From: Leifsonia virtsii
GTDB lineage: Bacteria > Actinomycetota > Actinomycetes > Actinomycetales > Microbacteriaceae
Reading direction: 5' to 3'
Assembly (NCBI RefSeq): GCF_030433675.1
Contig: NZ_JAROCB010000001.1
Location: 369,333 to 433,332, forward strand
DNA length: 64,000 nucleotides
Part shown: one piece after another, positions 8,561-16,869 of the stretch
Layout: every line of letters begins with the position of its first letter
Numbering within the stretch: the first letter of the stretch is position 1
Program-made: the position numbers and the translations under genes
Notes under the pieces: generated by a model
Seen by the model: only the letters and a program-made list of their open reading frames with translations
What the model was told of the DNA's origin: nothing
Databases searched by the model: none

Positions 8561-9859
8561 TCAGTCCCGGCCGGCCAGCAGGGTCTCCGCCTCCGCGAGG
8601 AGGATCGCCGTGCACAACCCGTCGAGCGCCGTCCGGAGCTCCTCGACCGGAGGGAACGTCGGCGCGATGCGGATGTTGGCGTCGCGCGGGTCGTCGCCGT
8701 ACGGGAACGTCGCACCGGCGGGCGTGACCGCGATCCCGGCCTCCTTCGCCAGCTGCACCGCGCGCTTCGCGCTGCCGTCGAGCACGTCGAGGCTGACGAA
8801 GTAGCCGCCCTTCGGCGCGTTCCAGGTGCCGGCGCCCCACGGCGCGAGCCGCTCGCGGAATGCCGTGTCGACCGCCGCGAACTTCGGCTCCAGGATGGTG
8901 CGGTGCTTCTCCATGTGCGCCGAGAGCCCGTCGGCGTCCTTCAGCAGCTGGACGTGCCGCAGCTGGTTCAGCTTGTCCGGCCCGATGCTCTGCGCGGCCG
9001 CGTTGTGCTGGAACCAGGCCACGTTGGCCTCCGAGGCGCCGAAGAAGGCCACGCCGGCGCCGGGGAAGGTCACCTTGGAGGTGGAGGCGAAGATCAGCGG
9101 GCGGTCCGGGTTGCCGGCCTCCGCGGCCAGCGCCAGCACGTCGATCGGCGCGGGTCGGTCGTCGCTCAGGTGGTGCACGGCGTACGCGTTGTCCCAGAAC
9201 AGCCGGAAGTCGGGGGCGGCAGGCATGGAGACGAGCGCGCGCACGACCTCCTCGCTGTACACGGCGCCGGTCGGGTTGGAGTAGACCGGCACGCACCACA
9301 TGCCCTTGATGCTGTCGTCGGCGGCCAGCAGGGAGGCGACGGCCTCGACGTCCGGGCCGTCCTCGTTCATCGGCACCGGGATCATCCGGATGCCGAAGCG
9401 CTCCAGGATGGTGAAGTGCCGGTCGTACCCGGGCACGGGCGCCAGGAAGCTGATCGACTGCCGGCCCCACGGCAGTTCCCCGCCCGGCACGCCGTGGATG
9501 AGCGCCTGAGCGATCGTGTCGTGCATGATCGTCAGGCTGGAGTTGCCGAGAGCCAGCAGCTGAGCCACCGGCACCCGCAGCGCGTCGGCGAAGATCGCAC
9601 GCAGCTCGGGAAGGCCGTTCGGACCGCCGTAGTTGCGCAGGTCGGTGCCCGCCGCGTCGCGGTAGGCGCCGTCGGGCAGGTGGAGCAGGTCGTTCGAGAG
9701 GTCGAGCTGGTCGGCGGACGGCTTGCCTCGCGTGATGTCGAGCGCGAGGCCCGCGGCCTTCAGCTCGTCGTACGCCTGCGCGAACGCGGCGTGCGCCTCG
9801 CGGAGGGCGGCGGTGTCGAGGTCGGCGAGCGGTGCGGGGGAGAGCAGTGCGGAGGTCAC
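8561..9859 (-). CDS. aspT: Aspartate aminotransferase, AspT-like (class I, subgroup g type)
   Basis: 432 aa PLP enzyme. The N-terminus contains 'LDITRGKPSADQLDLS' and 'RNYGGPNGLPELR', typical of the actinobacterial AspT-type aminotransferases rather than the classical AspC type. Further motifs are 'PVYSNPTGAVYS', 'FWDNAYAVHHL' and the PLP lysine context 'FASTSKVTFPGAG'. The likely reaction is aspartate/2-oxoglutarate transamination, assigned by family, not by residues specific for aspartate. The GTG start lies 7 nt after TACGAT, suggesting a leaderless transcript. Confidence 0.85.
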   Translation of the reverse strand: MTSALLSPAPLADLDTAALREAHAAFAQAYDELKAAGLALDITRGKPSADQLDLSNDLLHLPDGAYRDAAGTDLRNYGGPNGLPELRAIFADALRVPVAQLLALGNSSLTIMHDTIAQALIHGVPGGELPWGRQSISFLAPVPGYDRHFTILERFGIRMIPVPMNEDGPDVEAVASLLAADDSIKGMWCVPVYSNPTGAVYSEEVVRALVSMPAAPDFRLFWDNAYAVHHLSDDRPAPIDVLALAAEAGNPDRPLIFASTSKVTFPGAGVAFFGASEANVAWFQHNAAAQSIGPDKLNQLRHVQLLKDADGLSAHMEKHRTILEPKFAAVDTAFRERLAPWGAGTWNAPKGGYFVSLDVLDGSAKRAVQLAKEAGIAVTPAGATFPYGDDPRDANIRIAPTFPPVEELRTALDGLCTAILLAEAETLLAGRD

Positions 9860-9922
9860 GTGAACGATCGTACCGGCGCTGCTTCCCGCAATGCCCAGGC
9901 GACGTGTGCGAACATCCGGGAT

Positions 9923-10567
9923 GTGAGCAACGAACTGGAGCACGGCCGGGGACGGACCCGTGCGAAGATGGCGACCGCTGTCGGCAGCGGGGTGGTCGTC
10001 GCTGTGGTGGTCGGCCTGCTGAACGCCTGGCACTATGCGGCCATCGCAGGCTGGGCTGCGGCGTGCGCCGTCTACATCGCGTGGGTGTGGATCTCGGTCT
10101 GGCGCCTCGACGGAAAGGCGACGAAGGATCACGCGACGCTGGAGGACCCGGGCAGGCGCGTCACCGATCTGGTGCTCATCCTGGCGTCGATCGCCAGCGT
10201 GTTCGCGGTGGTCTACATCCTCGTCGACGCGAAGTCGCTGAAGGGCGGCGCACAGCTGGGGGTCGCCCTCCTCGCCGTGGTGAGCATCGCGCTCTCCTGG
10301 ACGCTGGTGCACACCGTCTACATGCTCCGGTACGCCCGCATCTACTACCGCACGGGCGGCGGCGTCGACTTCAACCAGCGCGAGGACCCGAGGTACAGCG
10401 ACTTCGCCTACCTGTCCTTCACCCTCGGGATGACGTTCCAGGTCTCCGACACCAACATCCGGAGCTCGTACATCCGGCAGACGATCCTCCGCCACACGCT
10501 GCTCTCGTACCTGTTCGGCACCGTCATCGTGGCCGCGACGGTGAACCTCGTCGCGGGTCTCACCTGA
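9923..10567 (+). CDS. DUF1345 family membrane protein
   Basis: About 214 aa with five predicted membrane segments. The family signature is visible in the C-terminal half: 'DPRYSDFAYLSFTLGMTFQ' followed by 'VSDT' and a final 'LLSYLFGTVIVAATVNL' helix. Function of the family is unknown. The start is uncertain: GTG 9923, ATG 9968 and a GTG near 9859 are in frame, and none has a good ribosome-binding site. It ends one base before the convergent folA stop codon. Confidence 0.8.
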   Translation: MSNELEHGRGRTRAKMATAVGSGVVVAVVVGLLNAWHYAAIAGWAAACAVYIAWVWISVWRLDGKATKDHATLEDPGRRVTDLVLILASIASVFAVVYILVDAKSLKGGAQLGVALLAVVSIALSWTLVHTVYMLRYARIYYRTGGGVDFNQREDPRYSDFAYLSFTLGMTFQVSDTNIRSSYIRQTILRHTLLSYLFGTVIVAATVNLVAGLT

Positions 10568-10568
10568 G

Positions 10569-11054
10569 TCAGCGGGTGTAGGTGACGAAGCGGTACCGCA
10601 TCCCGTTGGACGCGGTCTGCCACTCGCCGGCCTCGACGTTCGTCCAGCCGTCGCCCGGCTCGGGCGCCTGCGTGTCGCCGTCGACGTCGAGGTCGATCTC
10701 GGTGATCTCCAGCCGGTCGGCGCGAGGGAGCGCCTCCCGGTACAGCTCGCCGCCGCCGGTGATCCACACGGTGTCCGCGTCGCCCGCGGCGGTGAGGGCG
10801 TCGTCCAGCGAGTGCGCGACGACCGCGCCGGGCGCCGCCCAGTCGGCCCGGCGCGTGATGACGATGTTGGTGCGGCCCGGGAGCGGCCGGTAGCGCTCGG
10901 GGAGCGACTCCCAGGTCCGGCGGCCCATCACGACGGGGTCGCTGCCGGTGAGCGCGCGGAAATGGCGCAGATCCTCGGTGAGGTGCCAGGGCATCACGCC
11001 ACCGGCCCCGATCACGCGGTCGTTCGCCTGCGCCCAGATCAGCGCGAGCGTCAT
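10569..11054 (-). CDS. folA: Dihydrofolate reductase
   Basis: 161 aa, the normal bacterial length. Reduces dihydrofolate with NADPH and recycles the dihydrofolate made by ThyA, encoded just upstream. Seen: '[17 protein letters not shown]' with the catalytic acidic residue, 'GRRTWESLP' for cofactor binding, and '[13 protein letters not shown]'. The ATG overlaps the thyA stop (ATGA), so the two are translationally coupled. Confidence 0.96.
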   Translation of the reverse strand: MTLALIWAQANDRVIGAGGVMPWHLTEDLRHFRALTGSDPVVMGRRTWESLPERYRPLPGRTNIVITRRADWAAPGAVVAHSLDDALTAAGDADTVWITGGGELYREALPRADRLEITEIDLDVDGDTQAPEPGDGWTNVEAGEWQTASNGMRYRFVTYTR

Positions 11055-11857
11055 ACGGCGACCGCGGCCCGGATCGCCGGGTGGTGCTGGTAGTCCTCCA
11101 CGACGAAATCCTCGAACCGGTAGTCGAAGATGCTCTCGGGCGTGCGGGCGAAGCGCAGGCGCGGGGCGGGGAACGGGTCGCGCGTGAGCTGCTCGGTCAC
11201 CTGCTCCACGTGGTTGTCGTAGATGTGGACGTCGCCGCCGGTCCAGACGAACTCGCCCGGCTCGAGCCCCACCTGCTGGGCGACCATCATGGTCAGCAGC
11301 GCGTAGCTGGCAATGTTGAACGGGACGCCGAGGAACATGTCCGCGCTGCGCTGGTACAGCTGGCAGGAGAGCTTGCCGTCGGCGACGTAGAACTGGAAGA
11401 ACGCGTGGCAGGGGGCGAGGGCCATCTGCGGGATGTCGGCGACGTTCCAGGCGGAGACGATGATGCGGCGCGAGTCCGGGTCGCTGCGCAGGGTGTCGAC
11501 GACCTGCTGGATCTGGTCGATGTGCCGGCCGTCCGGAGCGGGCCAGGAGCGCCACTGGACGCCGTAGACCGGCCCCAGCTCGCCGTCGGCGTCCGCCCAC
11601 TCGTCCCAGATCGTGACGCCGTTCTCACGCAGCCAGCCCACGTTGCTGTCGCCGCGCAGGAACCAGAGCAGCTCGTACGCGATCGACTTGAAGTGGACGC
11701 GCTTGGTGGTGATGAGCGGGAAGCCCTCCGCCAGGTCGAAGCGCAGCTGCCGGCCGAAGACGCTGCGGGTGCCCGTGCCGGTCCGGTCCGATTTGTGCGT
11801 GCCGGTGGCCAGCACGTCGCGCAGCAGGTCCTCGTAGGGGGTTGCGATCTCGCTCAC
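11051..11857 (-). CDS. thyA: Thymidylate synthase
   Basis: 268 aa, classical ThyA. Methylates dUMP with methylenetetrahydrofolate. Seen: the nucleophile motif '[12 protein letters not shown]', the substrate-binding '[19 protein letters not shown]' and '[11 protein letters not shown]'. Start is a GTG seven nt after TACCAT on the minus strand, another leaderless arrangement. First gene of thyA-folA. Confidence 0.97.
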   Translation of the reverse strand: MSEIATPYEDLLRDVLATGTHKSDRTGTGTRSVFGRQLRFDLAEGFPLITTKRVHFKSIAYELLWFLRGDSNVGWLRENGVTIWDEWADADGELGPVYGVQWRSWPAPDGRHIDQIQQVVDTLRSDPDSRRIIVSAWNVADIPQMALAPCHAFFQFYVADGKLSCQLYQRSADMFLGVPFNIASYALLTMMVAQQVGLEPGEFVWTGGDVHIYDNHVEQVTEQLTRDPFPAPRLRFARTPESIFDYRFEDFVVEDYQHHPAIRAAVAV

Positions 11858-11919
11858 ACCCCCGATGGTACTTGCCTGCCCTCTCCTCAGGGGCGCACGG
11901 CGCGTCGTAGTGTGGCCTC

Positions 11920-14091
11920 ATGGACCGGGCACCGGAGGGCGAGCGCCACAGCGACGACGAGCTCGCCAGTGCGCTGGAGGAGGAGGTCGCCCGGATCACC
12001 ACGGCCATCCCGATCGTGGTGCCGCGGGCCGAGGCGCGGAGTGCCGCCGTGCCGGTCCCTCCGTCTGACCAGGAGCACGGCGACGAGGTCGCCGAGAGTG
12101 CTGAGGACGACGAGGGGGAGTGGAGCGGCCCGCCGACCGAGCTCATCAGCTTCGACGACCTCCCTGTGCGTCGGGAGCCGACCGGGCCGGAGCCGACGTT
12201 CAGCCCCTGGGTGGCGACCGCCGCCATCCCGATCCAGCGCGCGGAGCCCGAGACGGAGCAGCCGCCGGAGGTGAAGGAGGAGACGGTCGCTCCGCCCGCT
12301 TTCCGTCCGGTCGCCCGCGCGGAGCCGCTCGACCTCGTGCCCGAGGAGCTGGCGCCACGCGACTCCGAGCCGGTCCCGGTCGTGGCCGTGGCTCCCTCGG
12401 CCGTCGCCGCTCCTCCGGTGGCGGAGAGCGCTACCGCGGTCGACGCCGCGCCGGTCCCCGCGCTCCCGGCCGCCGACGCACCGGTCTCGGCGCCCGTGCC
12501 CGCTCCGCACGTCGCCCGCCATCTGGACGCCGACGTGCCGGACGACGCCGACGACGCCCCCGCCGGCCCCGGGAACGGCGCGCACCGCGCCACCGCAACC
12601 GTCGCGACGCCGCGCACGGGCGACGCCGACGCCCTGCTCGGCGGCCGCCGCGCCGCCCCGGGCCAGCTCACCACCGAGACCGCCGACCTCGAGCCGACGG
12701 CGGTCGAGCGCCGGGTGGGTCGTGCATCCCGGATGTTCTGGCTGTGGTTCGCCGGCACGTCGTCGCTCATCAGCGTCGGCGTCGGCGCGACCCTGTTCGT
12801 GCTCGGACTCAACCTGCGCCAGCTGCTCATCGCGACGCTCGTCGGCGTCGCGATGTCCTTCCTCCCGCTCGGCGTCGGCACGCTCGCCGGCAAGTGGAGC
12901 GGCCAACCGACGCTGGTCGTCTCCCGGGCGTCGTTCGGGATGGTCGGCAACATCGTCCCGACCGTGCTCGCGCTCGTGGTCAAGCTGTTCTGGGGCGCCG
13001 TGCTGCTCTGGCTGGCGGGCTCGGCCGCCGGGTCGCTCACGGCGGCGGAGCAGTGGCCGGGCAGCCCGGTCGCCGCGACCGCGGCGGCGCTCGCCGTGAC
13101 CATCGCCGTCGCCGTCGCTGTCGCCTACGTGGGCTACGGGCTGGTCGCCCGGGTGCAGCTGGTGCTGACCGTCGCCTCCGCCGTCCTCATCGTGCTCATG
13201 GTGACCGCCACCTGGCGGCACGTGGACCTCGGCAGGGCCCTCGCCGTGCCCGACGCCTTCTGGACGCACGTGGTGACGGGGGCCGTGCTGGTGTTCAGCT
13301 ACGTCGGGCTGGCCTGGGCGATGAGCAGCGCGGAGGTGGCCCGCTATCAGCGTCCGCGCTCCTCGGGCGGCGCCGCCATGCTCTGGGCGACGTTCGGCGC
13401 GGCCGTCCCGCCGTTCGTGCTGGTGTCCTACGGCGGTCTCCTCGCCGCCTCCAACCCCGGGCTCGCCGGGGAGCTGGCGCGCGATCCGGTGGCGGGGCTG
13501 GTCGCGCTCGGGCTCCCGGCCTGGTACCCGGTGCCGCTGCTGCTCGCGGTCGGACTGTCCCTCGTCTCCGCGCTCGTGCTGACCATCTACTCGGCGGGCT
13601 TCACGCTCGACGCGGCCGGCGTCCGCCTCGGCCGGCGCTGGAGCACGCTCATCGCGGGCGCCGCGATCGCCGTCGTCGGCGGCGTGCTCGCCGCGACCGT
13701 GACCGACCTGTCGACGGTCGTGCGCGGCATCCCGACGGCGCTGTCGGTGCCCGTCGCCGCGTGGGTCGGCGTGTTCTCGGGGGAGATGATGCTGCGCACC
13801 CGCCGCTTCCACCAGCCGTCTCTGGTGCGCCGCGGCGGCGTCTACCCGGACTGGCGCTGGGTGAACCTGGCGCTGCTCATCGCAGGGACGGTGGTCGGGC
13901 TCGGCCTGATCAGCTCCGAGCTGCCGTGGCTCGGCTGGGAGGGCTACCTCTTCCGCCTCGGCGGGATCGACCCGCGCGCGGGGATCGGGGCGAGCAACAT
14001 CGGCGTGGTGGCGGCGCTCGCCGTCGGCCTGGTCGGTGCGCTCGTCTCGGCGCCGGGCGCGGTGCGGCGGCAGGAGGCGGCGCGAGCGTGA
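11920..14091 (+). CDS. NCS1-type purine/cytosine permease with long disordered N-terminus
   Basis: 723 aa. Residues about 1-265 are acidic and Ala/Pro/Glu-rich without predicted fold. Residues about 266-720 form a 12-helix transporter of the nucleobase:cation symporter-1 family, recognised by 'FWLWFAGTSSLISVGVGATLF', 'GTLAGKWSGQPTLVVSRASFG' and 'AWAMSSAEVARYQRP'. Substrate is probably a purine, cytosine or related compound, not determined. The extension is in frame without a stop and keeps high third-position GC. TAGTGT lies six nt before the ATG, which supports the long form. Confidence 0.85.
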   Translation: MDRAPEGERHSDDELASALEEEVARITTAIPIVVPRAEARSAAVPVPPSDQEHGDEVAESAEDDEGEWSGPPTELISFDDLPVRREPTGPEPTFSPWVATAAIPIQRAEPETEQPPEVKEETVAPPAFRPVARAEPLDLVPEELAPRDSEPVPVVAVAPSAVAAPPVAESATAVDAAPVPALPAADAPVSAPVPAPHVARHLDADVPDDADDAPAGPGNGAHRATATVATPRTGDADALLGGRRAAPGQLTTETADLEPTAVERRVGRASRMFWLWFAGTSSLISVGVGATLFVLGLNLRQLLIATLVGVAMSFLPLGVGTLAGKWSGQPTLVVSRASFGMVGNIVPTVLALVVKLFWGAVLLWLAGSAAGSLTAAEQWPGSPVAATAAALAVTIAVAVAVAYVGYGLVARVQLVLTVASAVLIVLMVTATWRHVDLGRALAVPDAFWTHVVTGAVLVFSYVGLAWAMSSAEVARYQRPRSSGGAAMLWATFGAAVPPFVLVSYGGLLAASNPGLAGELARDPVAGLVALGLPAWYPVPLLLAVGLSLVSALVLTIYSAGFTLDAAGVRLGRRWSTLIAGAAIAVVGGVLAATVTDLSTVVRGIPTALSVPVAAWVGVFSGEMMLRTRRFHQPSLVRRGGVYPDWRWVNLALLIAGTVVGLGLISSELPWLGWEGYLFRLGGIDPRAGIGASNIGVVAALAVGLVGALVSAPGAVRRQEAARA

Positions 14092-14175
14092 GCCCGTTCT
14101 GCACATCCGGCGGAGTTGTCCACATGACCGCTTCCGCCCGGCAGGCGGCTGGGCGCATCCCGTAGGCTGATCGAC

Positions 14176-14994
14176 GTGCCCCACTCGCTGAACTCCGTCC
14201 GTGACACCGTCGAACGGCTGTGGCCGCTGTCGGGCGCTGAGGGGTGGGATGCTCCGGGGCTCGTCGCGGGCGATCCGGCCGCGCCGGTCGAGCGCATCCT
14301 GCTCGCGGTCGACGCGGTCTCCGCCACGGTCGACGAGGCGGTCGAGCTCGGCGCCGACCTGCTGATCGCCCACCATCCGCTGCTGCTGCGCGGCGTCACG
14401 AGCATCGCCGAGGACCGCTACAAGGGTGCACTGCTCGCCCGTCTCATCCGCGGCGGCGTCGCCCTGTACGGCGCCCACACCACGGCCGACGTCGTGGCGG
14501 GCGGCACGAGCGACGTCCTCGCCTCACGGCTCGGGCTGCACGACACGACCCCGATCTCGCCGGCAACCGACGGCGTCACCGGCATCGGCCGCGTCGGCGA
14601 CCTGGCGGAGCCGACGACGCTCGGCCAGCTCGCCCGCACACTGGCAGACCTCCTCCCGCCGACCGCGGGCGGGGTTCGCGCGGCGGGCGACTACCGGCAG
14701 CCGGTCACGCGCGTGGCCGTCTGCGGCGGCGCGGGCGACTCCCTGCTCTCCGCCGACGCCGTGCGCACAGCCGACGTGTACATCACGGCCGACCTGCGGC
14801 ACCATCCCGCGTCGGAGGCCCGGGAGCAGGCCGTGCTCGGCGGCGGCCCCGCGCTCCTCGACGTGTCCCACTGGGCGAGCGAATGGCTCTGGCTCGACAC
14901 CGCGGCCGAGCAGCTGCGCGAGGCGCTGCCCGGGGTCGAGGTCGTCGTGAGCGAACTGCGCACCGACCCGTGGGACTTCGCCATCCTGCAATGA
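14176..14994 (+). CDS. Nif3-like dinuclear metal center protein (DUF34)
   Basis: 272 aa. Metal-ligand motifs of the family are present: 'LLIAHHPLLLRGV' near residue 62, 'AHTTADVVAGGTSD' near 95, and a C-terminal 'DVSHWASEW' corresponding to the usual His/Glu pair. The biochemical role of the family is unsettled. GTG start seven nt after TAGGCT. Next to the coiled-coil gene and rnpB, a conserved actinobacterial neighbourhood. Confidence 0.9.
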   Translation: MPHSLNSVRDTVERLWPLSGAEGWDAPGLVAGDPAAPVERILLAVDAVSATVDEAVELGADLLIAHHPLLLRGVTSIAEDRYKGALLARLIRGGVALYGAHTTADVVAGGTSDVLASRLGLHDTTPISPATDGVTGIGRVGDLAEPTTLGQLARTLADLLPPTAGGVRAAGDYRQPVTRVAVCGGAGDSLLSADAVRTADVYITADLRHHPASEAREQAVLGGGPALLDVSHWASEWLWLDTAAEQLREALPGVEVVVSELRTDPWDFAILQ

Positions 14995-15022
14995 CCACCC
15001 AGCACGAAGGAAGCACCGCATC

Positions 15023-15757
15023 GTGAAAGCACGTCCCGCCGACCAGAACGAGCTGCTGCGCCTGCAGGCGGCCGACACCCGCCTCGCTCAGCTGCAGCAC
15101 GCCACGAAGAACCTGCCGCAGGCCGCGGAGCTCGCGAAGCTGCAGCCGGAGGTCGAGGCACTCCGCGCCCGCTGGATCGCCGCCACCGGCGAGCTGGAGG
15201 ACGCCCGCGCGGAGCTGAAGCGGGTGGAGTCCGACGTCGAGGTCGTCGAGGCGCGCGTCAAGCGCGACACCGACCGCGTGCAGCAGACCTCGTCCGTGAA
15301 AGACGTCCAGGCCCTGGAGGCCGAGCTCGCCTCGCTGGCCAAGCGCAAGGACGACCTGGAGGAGATCGAGCTCACGGTCATGGAGCGCGTCGAGGGCCTC
15401 GAAGAGGCGCTGGCGACCGTCGACGCCGAGCGCGCCGAGCTGAGCGGCCGCGTCCAGACGCTGGAAGCGCAGCGCGACGAGGAGGCCGGCAAGCTCGAGG
15501 GCCAGAGGAAGGCTCTCGCCGCCGACCGGGAGACCATCGCCGCCGCCCTCCCGGCCGACCTGATCGAGCTGTACGAGCGCCAGCGCGCCCGCTACGGCAT
15601 CGGAGCCGCCGCCCTCGTCCGCGGCGTCTCGATGGGCTCGAACGTGAAGCTCACCGAGTCCGACCTCTCCGAGATCCGCCGCGCGGCGGCCGACGACGTC
15701 GTGCTCTGCCCGGACAGCGGCGCCATCCTGGTCCGCGGGGAGGACTCCGGCCTCTGA
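15023..15757 (+). CDS. Coiled-coil protein of the C4-type zinc ribbon family (DUF164), ribbon degenerate
   Basis: 244 aa. Residues about 5-175 form a long coiled coil rich in Leu, Glu, Arg and Lys. The C-terminus aligns with the family's zinc ribbon ('VVLCPDSGAILVR'), but only one cysteine is left, so zinc binding by the usual four Cys is unlikely. Lies 28 nt after the Nif3 gene in the same direction and directly before rnpB. Confidence 0.85.
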   Translation: MKARPADQNELLRLQAADTRLAQLQHATKNLPQAAELAKLQPEVEALRARWIAATGELEDARAELKRVESDVEVVEARVKRDTDRVQQTSSVKDVQALEAELASLAKRKDDLEEIELTVMERVEGLEEALATVDAERAELSGRVQTLEAQRDEEAGKLEGQRKALAADRETIAAALPADLIELYERQRARYGIGAAALVRGVSMGSNVKLTESDLSEIRRAAADDVVLCPDSGAILVRGEDSGL

Positions 15758-15800
15758 CGGCCGCGGCGCCGTCCGTCCAGCCGCCTGCGCTATCGTGGAG

Positions 15801-16180
15801 GCCGGAATGGGTCGGCAAGACGGTCGCGTCGGTCCGCGTCAGCGGGCCGCCGAGGAACGTCCGGGCTCCGCAGAGCAGGGCGGTGGGTAACACCCACCCG
15901 GGGCAACCCGCGAGAAAGTGCAACAGAAAGCAGACCGCCGGGGGCTCACGCCCCCGGTAAGGGTGAAACGGTGGTGTAAGAGACCACCAGCGGCCGGGGT
16001 GACCCGGCCGGCTGGGTAAACCTCGCCCGGAGCAAGGTCGTACAGGGGACCATGAGGCTGCTCGTCTCGTCCCCGGGTAGACCGCTGGAGGGCGGCGGCA
16101 ACGCCGTCCCGAGATAGATGGCCGTCCGCGGCGCTCACGCGCCGTGACAGAACCCGGCGTATCAGCCGGCCCATTCCCCC
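15801..16180 (+). ncRNA. rnpB: RNase P RNA (bacterial type A)
   Basis: Conserved blocks are all present in order: 'GAGGAACGTCCGGGCTCC' (about 15850), 'GGGTGAAACGGTGGTGTAAG' (about 15960), 'GAGATAGATGGCCGTC' (about 16110) and 'GACAGAACCCGGCGTATCAG' (about 16146). The ends were set by the P1 helix: 15804-15816 pairs with 16165-16177 (one G-U). A TATCGT hexamer at 15791-15796 is a reasonable -10. The 3' arm of P1 overlaps the last codons of kdpE on the other strand. Confidence 0.95.
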
Positions 16181-16869
16181 TCCGGATCGAACCGGTACCC
16201 CATCCCCGGCTCGGTGAGCAGGTAGCGCGGGCGCGACGGCTCCGGCTCCAGCTTCTTCCGCAACTGGGCGAGGTACAGGCGCAGGTAGCCGGTGTCGGTC
16301 GTGTACTGCGGTCCCCAGACCTGCGTCAGCAGCGATTGGCGTGTCACCAGCCGACGCGGGTTGCGCAGCAGCAGCTCCAGGATCTGCCACTCCGTCGGGG
16401 TGAGCCGGACGCCGCGGACCGTGCCGTCGGCGTCGCGACGGGTGACCTGGCGCGCGGCGAGGTCCACGGTCACATCGCCGAAGGCGACCACGGGCTCGTC
16501 CGTCGCAGTGGGCTGGCGACGGGTGAGGGCGCGGATGCGCGCGAGCAGCTCGTCGGCGGCGAACGGCTTCGTCACATAGTCGTCGGCGCCCGCGTCGAGC
16601 GCGTCCACCTTGTCGGCCGAGCCGGTGCGGCCGGACACGACGAGGATCGGCACCGACGTCCAGCCCCGCAGCCCCTCGATCACCTCGATGCCGTCGAGCT
16701 GCGGCATCCCGAGATCGAGCATCACCAGGTCCGGGTGGTGGTCGACCGCGACACTCAGCGCCTCGGCGCCCGTGCGGGCCGTGAGCACCTCGTAGCCGCG
16801 GGCGGTGAGCAGGATGCGCAGCGCGCGCAGGATCTGCGGGTCGTCGTCGGCGATCAGGATCTTCTTCAC
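16162..16869 (-). CDS. kdpE: KdpE-type OmpR-family response regulator
   Basis: 235 aa. Receiver domain (1-115) with acidic pocket 'ADDD' at 7-10, phosphoacceptor Asp52 ('MLDLGMPQLDG') and Lys101 ('VTKPF'). The C-terminal winged helix (about 130-230) includes 'LTPTEWQILELLLRNPRRLV'. Partner of KdpD, with GTGA overlap at the start. Its 3' end runs into the P1 stem of rnpB on the opposite strand, about 16 bp of shared DNA. No kdpFABC operon is present nearby. Confidence 0.92.
   Translation of the reverse strand: MKKILIADDDPQILRALRILLTARGYEVLTARTGAEALSVAVDHHPDLVMLDLGMPQLDGIEVIEGLRGWTSVPILVVSGRTGSADKVDALDAGADDYVTKPFAADELLARIRALTRRQPTATDEPVVAFGDVTVDLAARQVTRRDADGTVRGVRLTPTEWQILELLLRNPRRLVTRQSLLTQVWGPQYTTDTGYLRLYLAQLRKKLEPEPSRPRYLLTEPGMGYRFDPEGEWAG

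Noticed and set aside
11887-14478. 863-aa minus-strand frame opposite the NCS1 permease
   Set aside because: Composition (Arg, His, Asp, Gly) is that of a shadow frame, and the permease on the other strand has clear helices and motifs.
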